Source: Salisapilia sapeloensis
Lineage: Eukaryota; Oomycota; Peronosporomycetes; Peronosporales; Salisapiliaceae
Assembly (NCBI GenBank): GCA_023334545.1
Contig: JAADVB010000010.1
Span: 62,001-126,000 of the forward strand
Reading direction: 5' to 3'
DNA length: 64,000 nt
The position numbers and the translations under genes were made by a program. The notes under the pieces are model-generated. The model searched no databases. It was not told the origin of the DNA and saw nothing but the letters and a program-made list of their open reading frames with translations. Positions within the stretch are counted from its first letter, which is position 1. Each line of letters begins with the position of its first letter. Below, piece after piece: positions 42,101 through 50,957 of the stretch.

Positions 42101-45100
42101 CAGCAATGGAGGCAGTAAGTCGTTCCAATTGCACATTCCAAGGTAGAGCTCGGCACGTGGAAAGCTCTGCCAATAGAGTTGACTTTCTTTCTGGTAGATT
42201 TAATTTTGCATGGCAATGTCCTTCATACTGTTTCGCTTTACTACTTGTGCTATTGAAGCGGACAAGTAGTCTAAGTAATATTTTCAATACTGGTAGCAGC
42301 GCTGCTGATACTAAAGGTCTTGAGGAAAAGTTGGATAGACATCGCAAGAGCGTTGGCAACACCCCACCTACTATTGAGCTCTCAACTGTAGCCTCGATAA
42401 ACGACTCAAGGTGACGGCGTTTATCACCCATAGGCTTCATATAACCTTCCCCATTGAAATCAGCAAAACCACCGACGGACGAAAGGTGCAAGAAAACATC
42501 ACAGCAGCTCTGAAGAATCCTAGTTGCAAAACCGATAAAGCATTTTAGCTCGCTAGGAATGGAAGCCATATCCTTTAAGTCAAATCGAAAAGCGTTTACG
42601 ATAACACTCGATAGCTTTTCGGAAACGCTTGCTTCGGATGCATTCTCGTCACCAAGATGCAAAGAGCCCCATGATTTAATAGTCACCGCTGTACTTGTAA
42701 GGTGCTTTAAGATGCCGAGAAGGAATGTTGCTCCTGCCTCTACTTCCTTGCTCGCGGTATCTGTCGATAGAGGTATCGCAGCGTTTAATCCTTCGTCTAG
42801 TTCTTTTATAAACTGCTTCATCAATTGATCAACAACCGCAACGTAGATAGGCTTAAGCATATCGACACTGTCTCCCACGACGTCCAACGTGTTAGCATTG
42901 TTCATCTGACCTTCCTCTCGCGTGTTTTGACTGAAGAATGGGAGTAACTCAGCTACAGACATATTTTCACATACTTGCTGTAGCACTTGAACTCGAAGAA
43001 CGTTTCCCATCGGCACAGCTTGCTTGATGTGCCAATTCAGTAAGGTGCATTTGTTTTCGGTCTCCTTCCCATGATACCTCGGATCACCGTCGCTACTGAC
43101 AGCTTGAAGTATGAACTGGAACTTGGCGCATGGACACGGAAAGAAAAGCTCGAACCCTGCCATTAAAGCCTTCATTGATGATTTTGTAACGGTACTTGTC
43201 CAGTCGGTATCTGGTGTCAATTCCTGCTCGTTATATAATGCATCACCGTTTGAATTCGCAAGAGCAAGCAAAAGATCTCGTAGACGAAGCATCACCGAGG
43301 TGTCCGTGTGCACCTCTTTCGTGCTCTCACTTTGAGCCGAATGAGCTTTCGACAGAAGTATGAATGCCCTAGCTCCGCCTGATCGTAATAGTGTAATAAT
43401 GTTACAATGCACAAGCTTTATGCATGCGTTGAGCAAGTAAAATTGAAGCTCACAGAGCTCATCAGAAGACGCTTGTGGTCTATTCTGGTACGTTTGCTTC
43501 TGTGTAGTTAGCAGCTCCTGCACTCCTCGCAACGCGTCAATGTCATAATTCCAAACATGCTCTATAAGTACAACTAGCGTTTCAAATGTCAAACTCTTTG
43601 CATGCACAGCGTATGGCTCGAACAAGCCCGGGAGCGGCCAATGCCAATGCGCTTTTTGTACTTGACTGGCATCATTCCATCGGATTTTTTCGGTGTCGTA
43701 TTCACTCAAGTGTTCCATCCTTGTAGGCAAAGACCTGGAAGCAAGTTCGTCACTAATGCGTTCAAGCTCCGCAACCAAAAAGACAGCAATGAAAACAGAG
43801 TCCGATTTTAACGCAGGTATCGCTTGATTGGATTCAGCAGAATCACATTCGTTATTTACAGGTGGCACGGAAGATGTAGGAGCTGTAGTTAAAAGAGTAT
43901 CCTGGATAACAGGGACCTCATGGTGGTCGTTGGGCATTGTGGTAGCGTCTATGAAAGACGTGGTAACTTCTGCGTTATAGCCAAGCGAAGTTAATGGACT
44001 TCTTTCATCGCTACCACTGTGTAGAGAAGAAATGGATTCTTGTCCGGTATTGCGTAAGAAAGCTTGCACGTTTTCATTTGCAAGAATCCAAGAGTAGTTT
44101 ATGAATGTTTGAGGAGGCTTGCTCAATCCTGATGCAGTATAATTACCGGTAGTACTCCCACTGTCCATTTTTGGATCCCCGCCACCCTTGTCTCCGCTCG
44201 CACTCTCTTCATCGATTCCGCCAGTCAAGACTATTGTGTGATAAAACCCAGTAGCCACCATTGCGACTCGCTTGCCGACAAAGTCTTCTATTGCAACAGG
44301 AGAAAGCCTCTCTATTGTGTCGCCTGTTCCAAGTTGTCCGTGGTTATTTCGTCCAAAGACATATAACACACCGTTCGAGCTAGTTGCAACGGTGTGATAG
44401 CAACCACAACTAACTTGCGTAATGTCCTTATCTGACAGACTTTCAATGCGTTGAGGGCGAAGAACCCGTTGCTGATGTTCATTCTTGCCGTTTGGCAGGA
44501 TAGATTCGCCAAGTCCAAGCTGCCCATAGTCATTGCGACCAAACCCATAGAGAGACCCACTGGCGCACTTTACTATTGAGTGATAATATCCGCACGATAC
44601 TTGAGCACACTGCTCTGTCAACAAGCCCTTTACCGGCACTCGTTTAGGGATGCTCTGTAACTCCAGACTTTCCTCACCTATTTGCCCATAATCGTTCTTC
44701 CCAAAAGTGTACAAATCACCACTTGTAGTCACAACGGCAGAGTGGTATTGCCCACAGGAGATGGAGGCAACTGCCTGTCCACCTAGAGCAATCACCGGCT
44801 GCGGCTCTCTTCTATCGTTCATATCTCCGAGACCGAGTTGACCGTAGTCATTTCGACCGAATGTGTAGACGCTTTCGCTGTAGTAAAAGCTTTCACAGGT
44901 CACAATTGTGTGATAGTAACTGCATGAAACGAGCTTCACTTTTTTACTGATAAGGCTGCGAATGATGCGGGGGGAGTATTCACTCGCAGAGTTTCCATGG
45001 CCTAACTGCCCTCGATAATTGTAGCCAGACGTCGCAGCCTGTCCGTCTTGAGTAAGGAAGACAGTATGTTCACACCCGTTGTACGCATGCACACTCGTAA

Positions 45101-47213
45101 CTACTTGATCCGCTATATATGGCACCTTTGTCAGCACAGCAACTCGAGAAGTATGGCCAAGTGCACATTGCCCATTGTCATTGTATCCGCATGCATACAC
45201 TTCTCCATTCGCTGTCAAGGCAAGTGTATGCTCATTTCCTGCACATACTTGTACTACTTCCTTATGCTGCAACTTTTCCACAAGCCCAAATGTCTTCCGA
45301 GTAATAGTGTCTCCATGACCTAGCTCACCGTACGAATTCTGCCCGCAGCTCCACACCTCGCGTTTTTCACTCTGATCTGGTTCAAACAGCTTAGCAAACT
45401 TGCTTGAAGCGTTTGCTGGGGTGCGAAGGCGTTGATGTGGCCGAGATAACTGGCGTAATTTTACCTTTGGTGCTGCATCTAGTGTCACTAAGACAGGCAA
45501 TATGTCTAGCGGATCAAGTACTAGACAAGCTGCAAAACTCCGTGCTGCTTTCTTCTTGCGTTCAACTAACGATAGCAATGACGTCGCATCGTGCACTTGA
45601 GAAGTCAAAGAAATATTTCTTTCATTTCCTCCGACATTGTTTGCTTCCGATGTTGTACCTTGCTCATCCTCAACTCTCATGCCTTCCTTCCTCTTCGAAG
45701 GTGTATTGGACATTGCAGTCAGCTTTTGCTGTGTTGCTTGTGGCGATGAAGCGAAATGAACAGAAGTAGTCGAGCTAATGTTACCCACGAGTTTTGGTAC
45801 GAACCCCTTTGGTAAGGCCTTGCGTTTGACCTGGTTTAATAGCTCTTTAGTACTGCAAGGGAGCGCTGTGTTCATGTTCTCTGCTTGGTCTCTTTTAAAA
45901 GAGGAAGAGTCTTGTACTACGTTTTTGGAATCTAGATTTACTTTATTGTCTCCAGTGACATTCTGCCGGTCCAGGTGCGACAAGGCATCCTTACTTTGTT
46001 GCCATTGATTTTCACCTCGCGCGAGGCATGGAAGTGTATCTAATGCAGACATAGAACATGAGAGTGGAGAGAACACTGCCGGGCGATTCGTGTCTCGATT
46101 ATCACTGCCCTGTGGTTTGTTGTGAACGCCCAATAGTACAGATACCACCATTAAGAAATCATTCACGGATCCAGTCGCTGATGCAAGGTAGACTAAGCAG
46201 TTCACAGCAATTGTTCGGTCATGTACGCTCTCTTCGGACTCTTTCTCAATATAGCTGTTGCTCTGCGCTGAAGCATAATCTACACTGCTTTCATCCTGGC
46301 AAATTTGTAGAAGGAAACGTTGGACGACTTCCAAGGCCTTTTGAGCCCACCATTCGTCGTACCTACTATTTGCTTCTGACAGAGATCGTTCTGTATGATC
46401 GCTTGATAAAGAAAGCGGTTGAAACTTCGTCACAGTGCGAGATATTTCCATCAAGGCTTCCTGTCTGCTCGCTGAATTGTTGGACGTTGGATCGACGAGA
46501 GAGCTGAGCATCTTCAGCGATACACGGGCAGCCATCGCAGCATCACTCCTCGACCTTGCACCTGACTGCATCGCTTCGTGTGAACCAGTGTGGCTGCTAG
46601 GTCGTCCAGATGGGAATCCCGACGTTTTTGATGATTGAAACACGTCGGTTGATTGGTGGCCTATCTCTTTCTTCATTGCCGTATCAGCTTCATGAAGCTT
46701 ACGAGAGATGAGCACTTCCATGTGTTCGTCATACTTCTTCCCGAGCCGAAGCGTGTCCTGCTGCAAAACAGTAGACTCAAATATCTTTTTCATGACATTC
46801 TGTTGGAGTGCCAAGAGAACATGAAAAGGTTGTGGTGTTTCAACCTCTTTCATCGTTTCCTTGAGACCGAACATCATCAATGCCACCTTTTCATGCTGGT
46901 CAAAGTGACCAAACACAGCGACAGTACAGAGCAAATCCAGTGCCTGCATTTGTCCATCCATTGACTGTCCATCCCATGACCATGAAAGCTCTTTGCTACA
47001 ACCTCCTTTTGTCTTCTTAGCTAACAAGCGTTCAAACCAGTCACGACTTTTATCTTCGTTCGCAAACAGCATCTTCAATATGTGTTTCCCAACATCTCGC
47101 TGATCCTCCGAAGTAGGTTTTGTATGTGAGTGCTTTAGCACAAATTGAATGTCCTCGAGCTGACCAAGGTGCATCCTGCTCCATCGGGCATCAGCTTTCG
47201 ACCGAGACTCCAT
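33195..47213 (-). CDS. Giant HECT E3 ubiquitin ligase with RCC1, LamG-like, UBA and SPRY domains
   Basis: One uninterrupted frame of 4672 codons, the largest gene here. In order: a long helical N-terminus; RCC1-like beta-propeller repeats at about 628-994, many with GRNDYGQLG-type strands and a Cys-Gly-x-x-His pattern; a LamG/concanavalin-like region at ~2405-2525 (MTMWLYIDE, WIHIGIVVEGMKLRLYVNG); an acidic run leading into a UBA domain at ~3198-3240 (LMMMGFPEEWCTLAL); a SPRY domain at ~3674-3841 (WEVRIERSSCAYLFIGVAD, GVHLDCEKGTLSFAKNG); an SH3-like GDG segment; and a C-terminal HECT domain from ~4237. The catalytic cysteine is Cys4618 in SHTCFFALQLPSY. It resembles the large HERC group but has one RCC1 propeller and no WD40 region. 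It should transfer ubiquitin to substrates picked by the propeller or SPRY domain. Confidence 0.93.
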   Translation of the reverse strand: MESRSKADARWSRMHLGQLEDIQFVLKHSHTKPTSEDQRDVGKHILKMLFANEDKSRDWFERLLAKKTKGGCSKELSWSWDGQSMDGQMQALDLLCTVAVFGHFDQHEKVALMMFGLKETMKEVETPQPFHVLLALQQNVMKKIFESTVLQQDTLRLGKKYDEHMEVLISRKLHEADTAMKKEIGHQSTDVFQSSKTSGFPSGRPSSHTGSHEAMQSGARSRSDAAMAARVSLKMLSSLVDPTSNNSASRQEALMEISRTVTKFQPLSLSSDHTERSLSEANSRYDEWWAQKALEVVQRFLLQICQDESSVDYASAQSNSYIEKESEESVHDRTIAVNCLVYLASATGSVNDFLMVVSVLLGVHNKPQGSDNRDTNRPAVFSPLSCSMSALDTLPCLARGENQWQQSKDALSHLDRQNVTGDNKVNLDSKNVVQDSSSFKRDQAENMNTALPCSTKELLNQVKRKALPKGFVPKLVGNISSTTSVHFASSPQATQQKLTAMSNTPSKRKEGMRVEDEQGTTSEANNVGGNERNISLTSQVHDATSLLSLVERKKKAARSFAACLVLDPLDILPVLVTLDAAPKVKLRQLSRPHQRLRTPANASSKFAKLFEPDQSEKREVWSCGQNSYGELGHGDTITRKTFGLVEKLQHKEVVQVCAGNEHTLALTANGEVYACGYNDNGQCALGHTSRVAVLTKVPYIADQVVTSVHAYNGCEHTVFLTQDGQAATSGYNYRGQLGHGNSASEYSPRIIRSLISKKVKLVSCSYYHTIVTCESFYYSESVYTFGRNDYGQLGLGDMNDRREPQPVIALGGQAVASISCGQYHSAVVTTSGDLYTFGKNDYGQIGEESLELQSIPKRVPVKGLLTEQCAQVSCGYYHSIVKCASGSLYGFGRNDYGQLGLGESILPNGKNEHQQRVLRPQRIESLSDKDITQVSCGCYHTVATSSNGVLYVFGRNNHGQLGTGDTIERLSPVAIEDFVGKRVAMVATGFYHTIVLTGGIDEESASGDKGGGDPKMDSGSTTGNYTASGLSKPPQTFINYSWILANENVQAFLRNTGQESISSLHSGSDERSPLTSLGYNAEVTTSFIDATTMPNDHHEVPVIQDTLLTTAPTSSVPPVNNECDSAESNQAIPALKSDSVFIAVFLVAELERISDELASRSLPTRMEHLSEYDTEKIRWNDASQVQKAHWHWPLPGLFEPYAVHAKSLTFETLVVLIEHVWNYDIDALRGVQELLTTQKQTYQNRPQASSDELCELQFYLLNACIKLVHCNIITLLRSGGARAFILLSKAHSAQSESTKEVHTDTSVMLRLRDLLLALANSNGDALYNEQELTPDTDWTSTVTKSSMKALMAGFELFFPCPCAKFQFILQAVSSDGDPRYHGKETENKCTLLNWHIKQAVPMGNVLRVQVLQQVCENMSVAELLPFFSQNTREEGQMNNANTLDVVGDSVDMLKPIYVAVVDQLMKQFIKELDEGLNAAIPLSTDTASKEVEAGATFLLGILKHLTSTAVTIKSWGSLHLGDENASEASVSEKLSSVIVNAFRFDLKDMASIPSELKCFIGFATRILQSCCDVFLHLSSVGGFADFNGEGYMKPMGDKRRHLESFIEATVESSIVGGVLPTLLRCLSNFSSRPLVSAALLPVLKILLRLLVRFNSTSSKAKQYEGHCHAKLNLPERKSTLLAELSTCRALPWNVQLERLTASIAANCAITIMQGDPLHAKDANADSIYGSVLANSKQLLRGGIQSEFLRNSLPGCNFSQEVVHATFQDLYECTSTSWEAHVQSMKLVVPPPRFITTGTHVWKHGASNFPFVNVDTYADVFNHSSTTQFLLCLSGEHRKGSELAGPHCCAAAARVCDWVRREYSRTNLSYRMLARTTLNSSVDCISVDCKLENAMFAALVVHTDLVAQCMHFVLGRSDAGLPIPGQCPKAFLHLWKTVASLRRTVASQATEIKNNGDFSQLSSLVNDQVFKMKEQVMKRCILLSLLENRDADEHRCNELDGGYVAPFDSGYISCTGNGYATSQEGSVKYHMCATYTDNELPFLFAYPNSRWKIVRTLVHVLTRWKSFIRYPVSTVNVDNAILAFAVSDADASSPSFLNSVLVDPLRRRSCSVQGIQHLIELMRLPRHKSVRLDIYEQVVTYLFSVYIPSVDALYVEDGSLFFAELHRNALFDLLCYVVECIRSEMKTLREAETPASIPHACVLLVRMLQCWSIRLTEETFVLVADSGILELLADLLEALKGIKTWLETLSKSEKSVPSDILTANTAINKLECTAWELFQHIYLQFTDQKQIRDGSTRKLQRPVYAMPNAVMDLLYMKMLDTLQESSGSKDQKRASTPSMPEAIPPILPSQPTLRRSFELIRRPCKFHQLRKGFIVPYNELLAPKVRPEEKDTCPPMAPLCKPNTFSMTMWLYIDERPAPSNMTNFFDSSEDYRLVFFRGNAQELSPYLLLRPEGGAEWYLELGLVRSPSSALNTENISTTGTIWERLVSKNPVMGHMWIHIGIVVEGMKLRLYVNGIPDSQLTLSPELLTSWSTANVDLPFHFGRIPSDVLKDSDELTEKNSVFGAIRRLLSSANLRKSENDDAKSSRDSHDSFNIQSFTGFLNHFRFHNRALSPIHVRIVHDEYKPILDGAGKKSNSYLEDIVKSKGQYQVAYDLSCILSVLAPSSEGIAYFSNAGSKWTTMLWKLFAHVNSLPVRQTILKALQSLLTLQTPGDASKAMRQSFYANVPACFYSKDSICIQSILQIIGFSLSGELNPTAVDANDEKSSTSLDFLSSYLKSYNDQEDMKDESLPWTSRANSSSIALKSLVAKELILLLQQLYKSSSKWSEAIKQVLQNTLSDRSNVQERLFYRINGITIERSQVERAEVVAALSVANTVLETLRPGSTVYLAGTDKYATLIAVQNTNQDTPMPPSPLPKWFQSRDCTIGAIVLHEECNISNLELNGWCENVDQQLRTLEQQMHRSGSNNKDSIASRCRWVNIDDLEPIHPLLDPVPIKATQPSKCATDGLSCLNFLVEEVIEYQSGDDPFKFISHLQARRLWMKALAHSVSNSKTAPNADELKSYRNIVWKLALETGQVHQFCTLTELEHKLSLLHLQLLSISDDLQEEGSFELAKCLLNKTEEPSVKLHPSGIFKVEQVGNRHSFSLNLQIDTSSYDMELPKNESDGNSNGSANADDVGEDDDLSNSDDSEDDMDDEETQAEFIEELMMMGFPEEWCTLALKQTGNDIVSASAWIVDNLDYLTRMQFSLEKRGQDEMDASTMFNDDDDDTDESKDEKTMQVLTPYPEQCIPTIESKQTVGILHDIETGRRTFGEMYFPFEEGGYRSNDLTTFFTKWRSTVAEAQLGSKRKITGNTSPVKPRSPERFENQKKDQSSLPLHAVLREFDEEVKQMSMQTLVAQLLTFEKMAVILYARKTLVHSFSLYSDQGGHTKEDFVQLFQLCKAVLFRGDQFSSHVHSAIDKETSCSTRSSAYDILSGVLQRIIKDDGKSALECGMDMCLNELEMALNGTEYEAYVWTQRGLDLCDVDAMQQPSVELSVWMLDIFLEACHDQKVWDTSQCRKWLTRLEKLLSTSNVSLKCITIHTLSQLLRICGKVESSFVESWIRESNLSYAEVLQAANARHDRELVQDRSIFSLYLQAYIELLYVIRKSDAESNFPCLTDAYDQSIQFLPPLEASPLSERHLQFDRKKARSPLLTISDNGSTVSYTGSELWKTVCAAQKFSSGSHTWEVRIERSSCAYLFIGVADSKRVNVDSFLGSDTFSWGYIGDQALYYQRSRVRSYGEHFGEGDVIGVHLDCEKGTLSFAKNGVIFGTAFENIVGEVCPAVALYSRNQRVSFVIDATDEENVNPDDRMKVGKENNIEHCVVICEMMESRWNANVMNANIVKAAFEFTQQWLFGNKRYVKTRSGDGLWVDVGETCCQVFGFQVGERVKTLRGDGRVAGVANDRLWVDIDGEDGAWFFHPSKLQSISSNSEALDEKAAKSTDSIEQAGIVATNITERKAVNDTEANEKSACANSHVAVDNVFDSSSVITLEVFNTAINEHQGRLGKDESLMHAVNEHCDKKGVVPWNLSASEVLSLLDINANRQVEDNSKLNASWTEKDIALLSRFGLLRYLNWCFSHVVAYFDLTWNYFNPKTSFLPSQLLANCRELLFTTIKHDAFNELSTKTAHATRHGDDDYDYPEDLPQILLNRPKAATAKCHPGTMESLMMSLVGQTFEQLHFLPIRSLRMLYSHPMDDGQWRSFKVKFEGEGVDDYGGPYREFFSQFFAELQELDLTSIDTATSKKDKIDTSVKKCLLPFFLPCPNWRNSVGDNREKFVLNAGLVSDERNERMSETQQLYGEMFHFIGQMLAIGLRTGICIRLDLAGAVWRQLVGVSSAEQDDEAVLRDMQETDQSAYTLWTALKRISIEYDELEADDSDQSTRRKHELDEEVMCMDLFFTTCLSDGSEKVLCYQGEDLQVTTANLKDYLSAVLRARQGEMAKVINIIKQGIHSILPVTALHLYTWTELEARVCGSDEIDINLLKENTEYDEDLSAEHVVVQRFWRVLMDMDNSDKRAFLRFVWARARLPTNSSQFHQKFKIQLLSVSTGSETAREKTEETKAKKVDMDIQLPKSHTCFFALQLPSYTTDEICRQRLQYAIHNCVEMDGDFRLGETEMTGWSGIDPSDQLRF

Positions 47214-47478
47214 GCTAGTGAAAAATTAATTTCCACTTGATGTTAGATCCTTTGCAATGTCTGTTGGGCAGACGGTTGGCATGCGGCGTTGGGCCTACGT
47301 AACGGAAAGTTTATATTTTTATCTTTTCAGCACGCACAACCAAGGTCGTTTCTATTTAAAATATAACAGCTTTGGAAAGAAGAGTCCCTTCGGCGAAAAG
47401 TTGATCTATCAACTCCGAATATTCCCCATATTGGCTTCTCCACGACCTTCTCGTTAGTCAAATTAGCTGCTGTTCGGT

Positions 47479-49340
47479 ATGGCAACAATCAAACCAAGCA
47501 CGCAAACCCGAGGCAACTCAAGTGGAGATCAAGATTCGTCCAGCGCATATACAAGTGGTGGACTATGGAATCTTTTCAACCGCGTGAAGAATAAATGGCT
47601 TGGCGTCCAGGTTTACAATCTTGGATCATACTCGATTGAGCGGTTGCAGTTGTTTCATGACTATTGCATAAACACATCTCGGCTTCGGGTGACTCTTGTA
47701 TGCATAGCTTCGCCCTTGCCCACGCTTGCAATGATATTGCTCATGGAATTGATTGACTTGCAAGACCCGTATGCTGATTGGAAAGAACACCTGGTAATCT
47801 ACTGCCGGACGTTCTTTTGGGGCATTGCCATCCTCGCTGGAGCTGTGTACCAGTACATACCGTTCGACTTCCCGAGTCAACCTAGTCCACTATACGTGGT
47901 CATCTGCTCGGTCATCTACGGTGCAAGCTACTTTGCCCTGTTCGTGGCGATGGCGGCGTATTGGGTGTTTCCAGTGCCATTCGGTTTTATTATCGTCTCT
48001 CATGTCTGCGCTCCAATATGCGTCTTGATGATGGTCGGGGGAATTGGAATCGATGCGATCAAGAAGAATAAAAAAAAGGTTAAGTCCATGGTGAAGCAAG
48101 TCTGTCTTGCGGGGTGCCTCACACCAACCTACTCGATGTTCAACGCTTTCTTCCAGACCCAAGAGTCTGTCATGCAAACCTTACTCATCTTTGTCCTTCC
48201 TTTAATTAAATTAATGCTGAAAAACGCGATGGTGAAGGTCAATGCAGCACTCGGCGACGTCGTGCTGGAGACTGTTGTTTTCACAGTCGAACTGTTTAAT
48301 GCACTCTACATTTCCACCTGCATGCAAACAGCGAACTCGCCACTTACAGTCTTCATCGTTATATTCGTTGATGCTGGGCAATCCTTGTTATCTATCATTG
48401 AGATTTGGGAGTATACGAAAAATGTGCCCAGGCCAACTTCATCTTCTGCCGATGGAAAGCAATTTGATCTGGTGAAGTCTGCGCTTTGTCTATGCCAAGA
48501 TCCTCTGGTTCTAGACAAACTCCGAGCGAAAGGAGTTCGTTTCACTTCTAAACAGGAGCTGGTCAAGCCAATAGAATGGCACAATAAAAGGCTACCTTCG
48601 CGCACGTCTCTGGATCTCGGAAGCACGAGCGCCCCCATGAAGTCTACTTCGATAGTACCAGAGCCAATTTCAACTGATGTTGTTCCGATTGCCAAACAAA
48701 GTATGCCTACGTACAAAGTAGACACGAAGGCTGGCCCAGTAGCACCAGGACCAGTAGCACCAGGACCGGATTTCTCAATGGTCATGATGGAACAAATAAA
48801 CAAGTGGCCTGTGGAGAAAAAAGCGAAGATGGTGGGTGAAACTCTTCAGCTCATGTTCCATACAGAGTACCTTATCTGTGTCGAGTACATTGAGAGCATC
48901 ATTCCAGTCGTTTACATCTCTTACATGAGCACCCTCTTCCAACTTCCGAATGCACAATATTATCCCTACTCGAGAAACATGACATCTGACGATCTACGAA
49001 CGAGTGCTATTACCTTACTCCTGTACGCATTTTTGGAAGGCATATCCATGATCGTCCTGAGCTTTATTTTAAAACGACGATTTGGATACTCCTCCATGCA
49101 CCTCTTGGCATTCATGCTTGAACGACATTTTAATCAAATCCAAGGACGATTTTTCTCCTGGATCCCACTCATCCTGCAGTTTACGCTTGTCCATTACGGT
49201 AAGACATCTTTTCATTCCATATGTATCGTGCTTCTTACTACTCTATTGACAACATAGGGACCGATTACTCCTTTGAATTTCCGTGGATGAAGCAAGCACT
49301 GAATAGCACGTCAATTCCGACTGTCGACGAAGGACTCTGA
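47479..49340 (+). CDS. Multi-pass membrane protein, oomycete-type family, function unknown
   Basis: Two exons (47479-49198 and 49258-49340, intron 59 bases) give 600 residues. After a polar N-terminus comes YSIERLQLFHDYC..TSRLRVTLVCIASPLPTL, a pattern I recall from large families of Phytophthora membrane proteins. About ten hydrophobic segments are seen in two groups, separated by a soluble region (~310-450) that contains a 15-base tandem duplication coding for PVAPG repeats. No transport or enzymatic motif is visible. The second exon supplies the end (TDYSFEFPWMKQALNS to DEGL) and removes the spurious tail seen when the intron is read through. Function unknown. Confidence 0.78.
48736..48765 (+). 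repeat. 15-bp tandem duplication in coding sequence
   Basis: The unit ccagtagcaccagga occurs twice without change and encodes PVAPG twice in the linker between the two membrane-segment groups. It keeps the frame. Confidence 0.8.
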
Positions 49341-49580
49341 GTAGATACACCTATACATACTAGCCTACCGACGCGATGCACCGTGTATAGCTTTCTTCGG
49401 ACCTATAGTTACATTAAACTAACAAGATGCATTCGTTCGCAGCACAACTCGTTTAAGAGACGATTAGCGCTTGTATTTGACTTGTCCACTATCGCTATCC
49501 CTTCGTGTGATGTGTCGTGACTCGCATAGCGTCATTTTACAATTAGCTAAACAGTTGTTGAAGTTGAGTACGTCACGCTT

Positions 49581-49621
49581 TCTAGGTTGCTGATGACACG
49601 AGCTCTAGGTTGCTGATGACA
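49581..49621 (+). repeat. 18-bp direct repeat spanning the desaturase start codon
   Basis: tctaggttgctgatgaca occurs at 49581-49598 and again at 49604-49621, a period of 23 bases. Both copies contain an ATG in the same context; the second is the main start codon at 49616. Confidence 0.85.
49593..49616 (+). promoter_or_regulatory. Upstream ORF of seven codons overlapping the desaturase start (TGATG)
   Basis: The first repeat copy gives ATG at 49593, which reads M-T-R-A-L-G-C and stops with TGA at 49614-49616. The last A of this stop is the first base of the main ATG, forming TGATG. If the transcript starts upstream of 49593, ribosomes would meet this uORF first and could reach the main start by leaky scanning or stop-start reinitiation. 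Whether transcription begins upstream is not known. Confidence 0.5.
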
Positions 49622-50671
49622 TCAATCTCGGTAGCGACTTCATTTCTCGGTTCATTTGGGAAAACGCAAGCCAAGGAAGAGATGGCCGAGTGGAAGTCGT
49701 ATTTGCAAAACGCCAATTGGCCCATGGTCTACTATATGACCTTGGTTCATATCGGTGCCGCGATTGGCATTGCATGTCTCTTCGACTGCCATTGGCGCAC
49801 CTATTGTATGGGACTTGCCTTTTACTATCTTAGCTGTGTCGGCATTACTGCTGGATCTCACCGGCTCTGGTCCCATCGATCATACAAGGCGCATGGCTCC
49901 GTCCGTTTTGCCCTCATGTTGTGCACGTGCATAGCCAACCAAGGAACTATCTTCCACTGGACTCGCGACCATCGCGTTCACCACAAGTATTCTGACACAC
50001 CCGCCGACCCACATAACTCAGGTCGAGGCTTCTTCTTTGCCCACATGGGTTGGTTGCTACAAAAGAAGTCGCCAGAGGTTACGGAAGCTGGTAAGAAACT
50101 CAAGTTCGACGACTTGTGGGACGACTGGGTCGTTGTCCTTCAAGAAAAGTGCAATCCTTGGGGACAAATGTTCATGTGCTTCCTCATGCCTACGTTGGTC
50201 ACAATGAAAGTGGCGGACGAATCATGGTTTAACGCGCTATTCGTTGCGGGTTTCCTCAAATATGCGCTGTCGCTTCATGCAACATGGTTGGTTAATAGTG
50301 CTGCCCACTTCTATGGCTACCAGCCTTACGCAGACATTCCACCCCGCGAAAACGCTTTCGTGTCGTTCTTTGCGATCGGAGAAGGATGGCACAACTGGCA
50401 TCACAAATTCCCATACGACTACGCTACGAGTGAGTTCGGGGCTTCTGAGCAGTACAATCCAACAAAACTCATGCTTGACTTCCTTGCGCAACTTGGACTA
50501 GTGTACGATCGTCGTCGTGCAACCCACATTTGGGAGGGAATGAAGAAGAAGAAGGCTTGTGAAGTTAAGCTTACAGCTGACGAAAAACTGAATGTAAAAG
50601 ACAAAGGTGTCGCCTCGAAAGCCGATGACGAAGTATCTGCATCTTCACCAGTCAAGGTCAAGTCAACCTAA
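49616..50671 (+). CDS. Acyl-CoA delta-9 (stearoyl-CoA) fatty acid desaturase
   Basis: A single exon gives 351 residues from the ATG at 49616. The three histidine boxes of membrane di-iron desaturases are intact: HRLWSH at 82-87, HRVHH at 119-123, and HNWHH at 259-263. Hydrophobic segments lie before box 1 and between boxes 2 and 3, giving the usual four-span ER topology. The NSAAHFYG motif is typical of delta-9 acyl-CoA desaturases, which introduce the first double bond into saturated acyl-CoA using electrons from cytochrome b5. Unlike yeast OLE1 there is no fused cytochrome b5 domain. The C-terminus is a Lys-rich soluble tail. A 23-base duplication just upstream creates a short uORF that may dampen translation. 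Confidence 0.93.
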   Translation: MTSISVATSFLGSFGKTQAKEEMAEWKSYLQNANWPMVYYMTLVHIGAAIGIACLFDCHWRTYCMGLAFYYLSCVGITAGSHRLWSHRSYKAHGSVRFALMLCTCIANQGTIFHWTRDHRVHHKYSDTPADPHNSGRGFFFAHMGWLLQKKSPEVTEAGKKLKFDDLWDDWVVVLQEKCNPWGQMFMCFLMPTLVTMKVADESWFNALFVAGFLKYALSLHATWLVNSAAHFYGYQPYADIPPRENAFVSFFAIGEGWHNWHHKFPYDYATSEFGASEQYNPTKLMLDFLAQLGLVYDRRRATHIWEGMKKKKACEVKLTADEKLNVKDKGVASKADDEVSASSPVKVKST

Positions 50672-50957
50672 GACCAAGAGACATTGTCGAATCACAATGC
50701 ATATTTTTAATCAAGAGCATATCAACGCAACTGTAGCACCATGCCTGCAAGTACTTAACATGGAAATGCTCTTTAACTTTAAATCATCGATCTCTTCATC
50801 TTTATCAATATCTATCACCATGCATTTGTGTATATTGGTAAGAATGAGCACAGAATGCAAGGAAATGGGCATACTCGATTCTTATTCATCTGCTACTATT
50901 ATAATCTACCTAAGGGTACACGCAGCGTGTGCATCATTTTAAAATCTTGCAAGCGCG

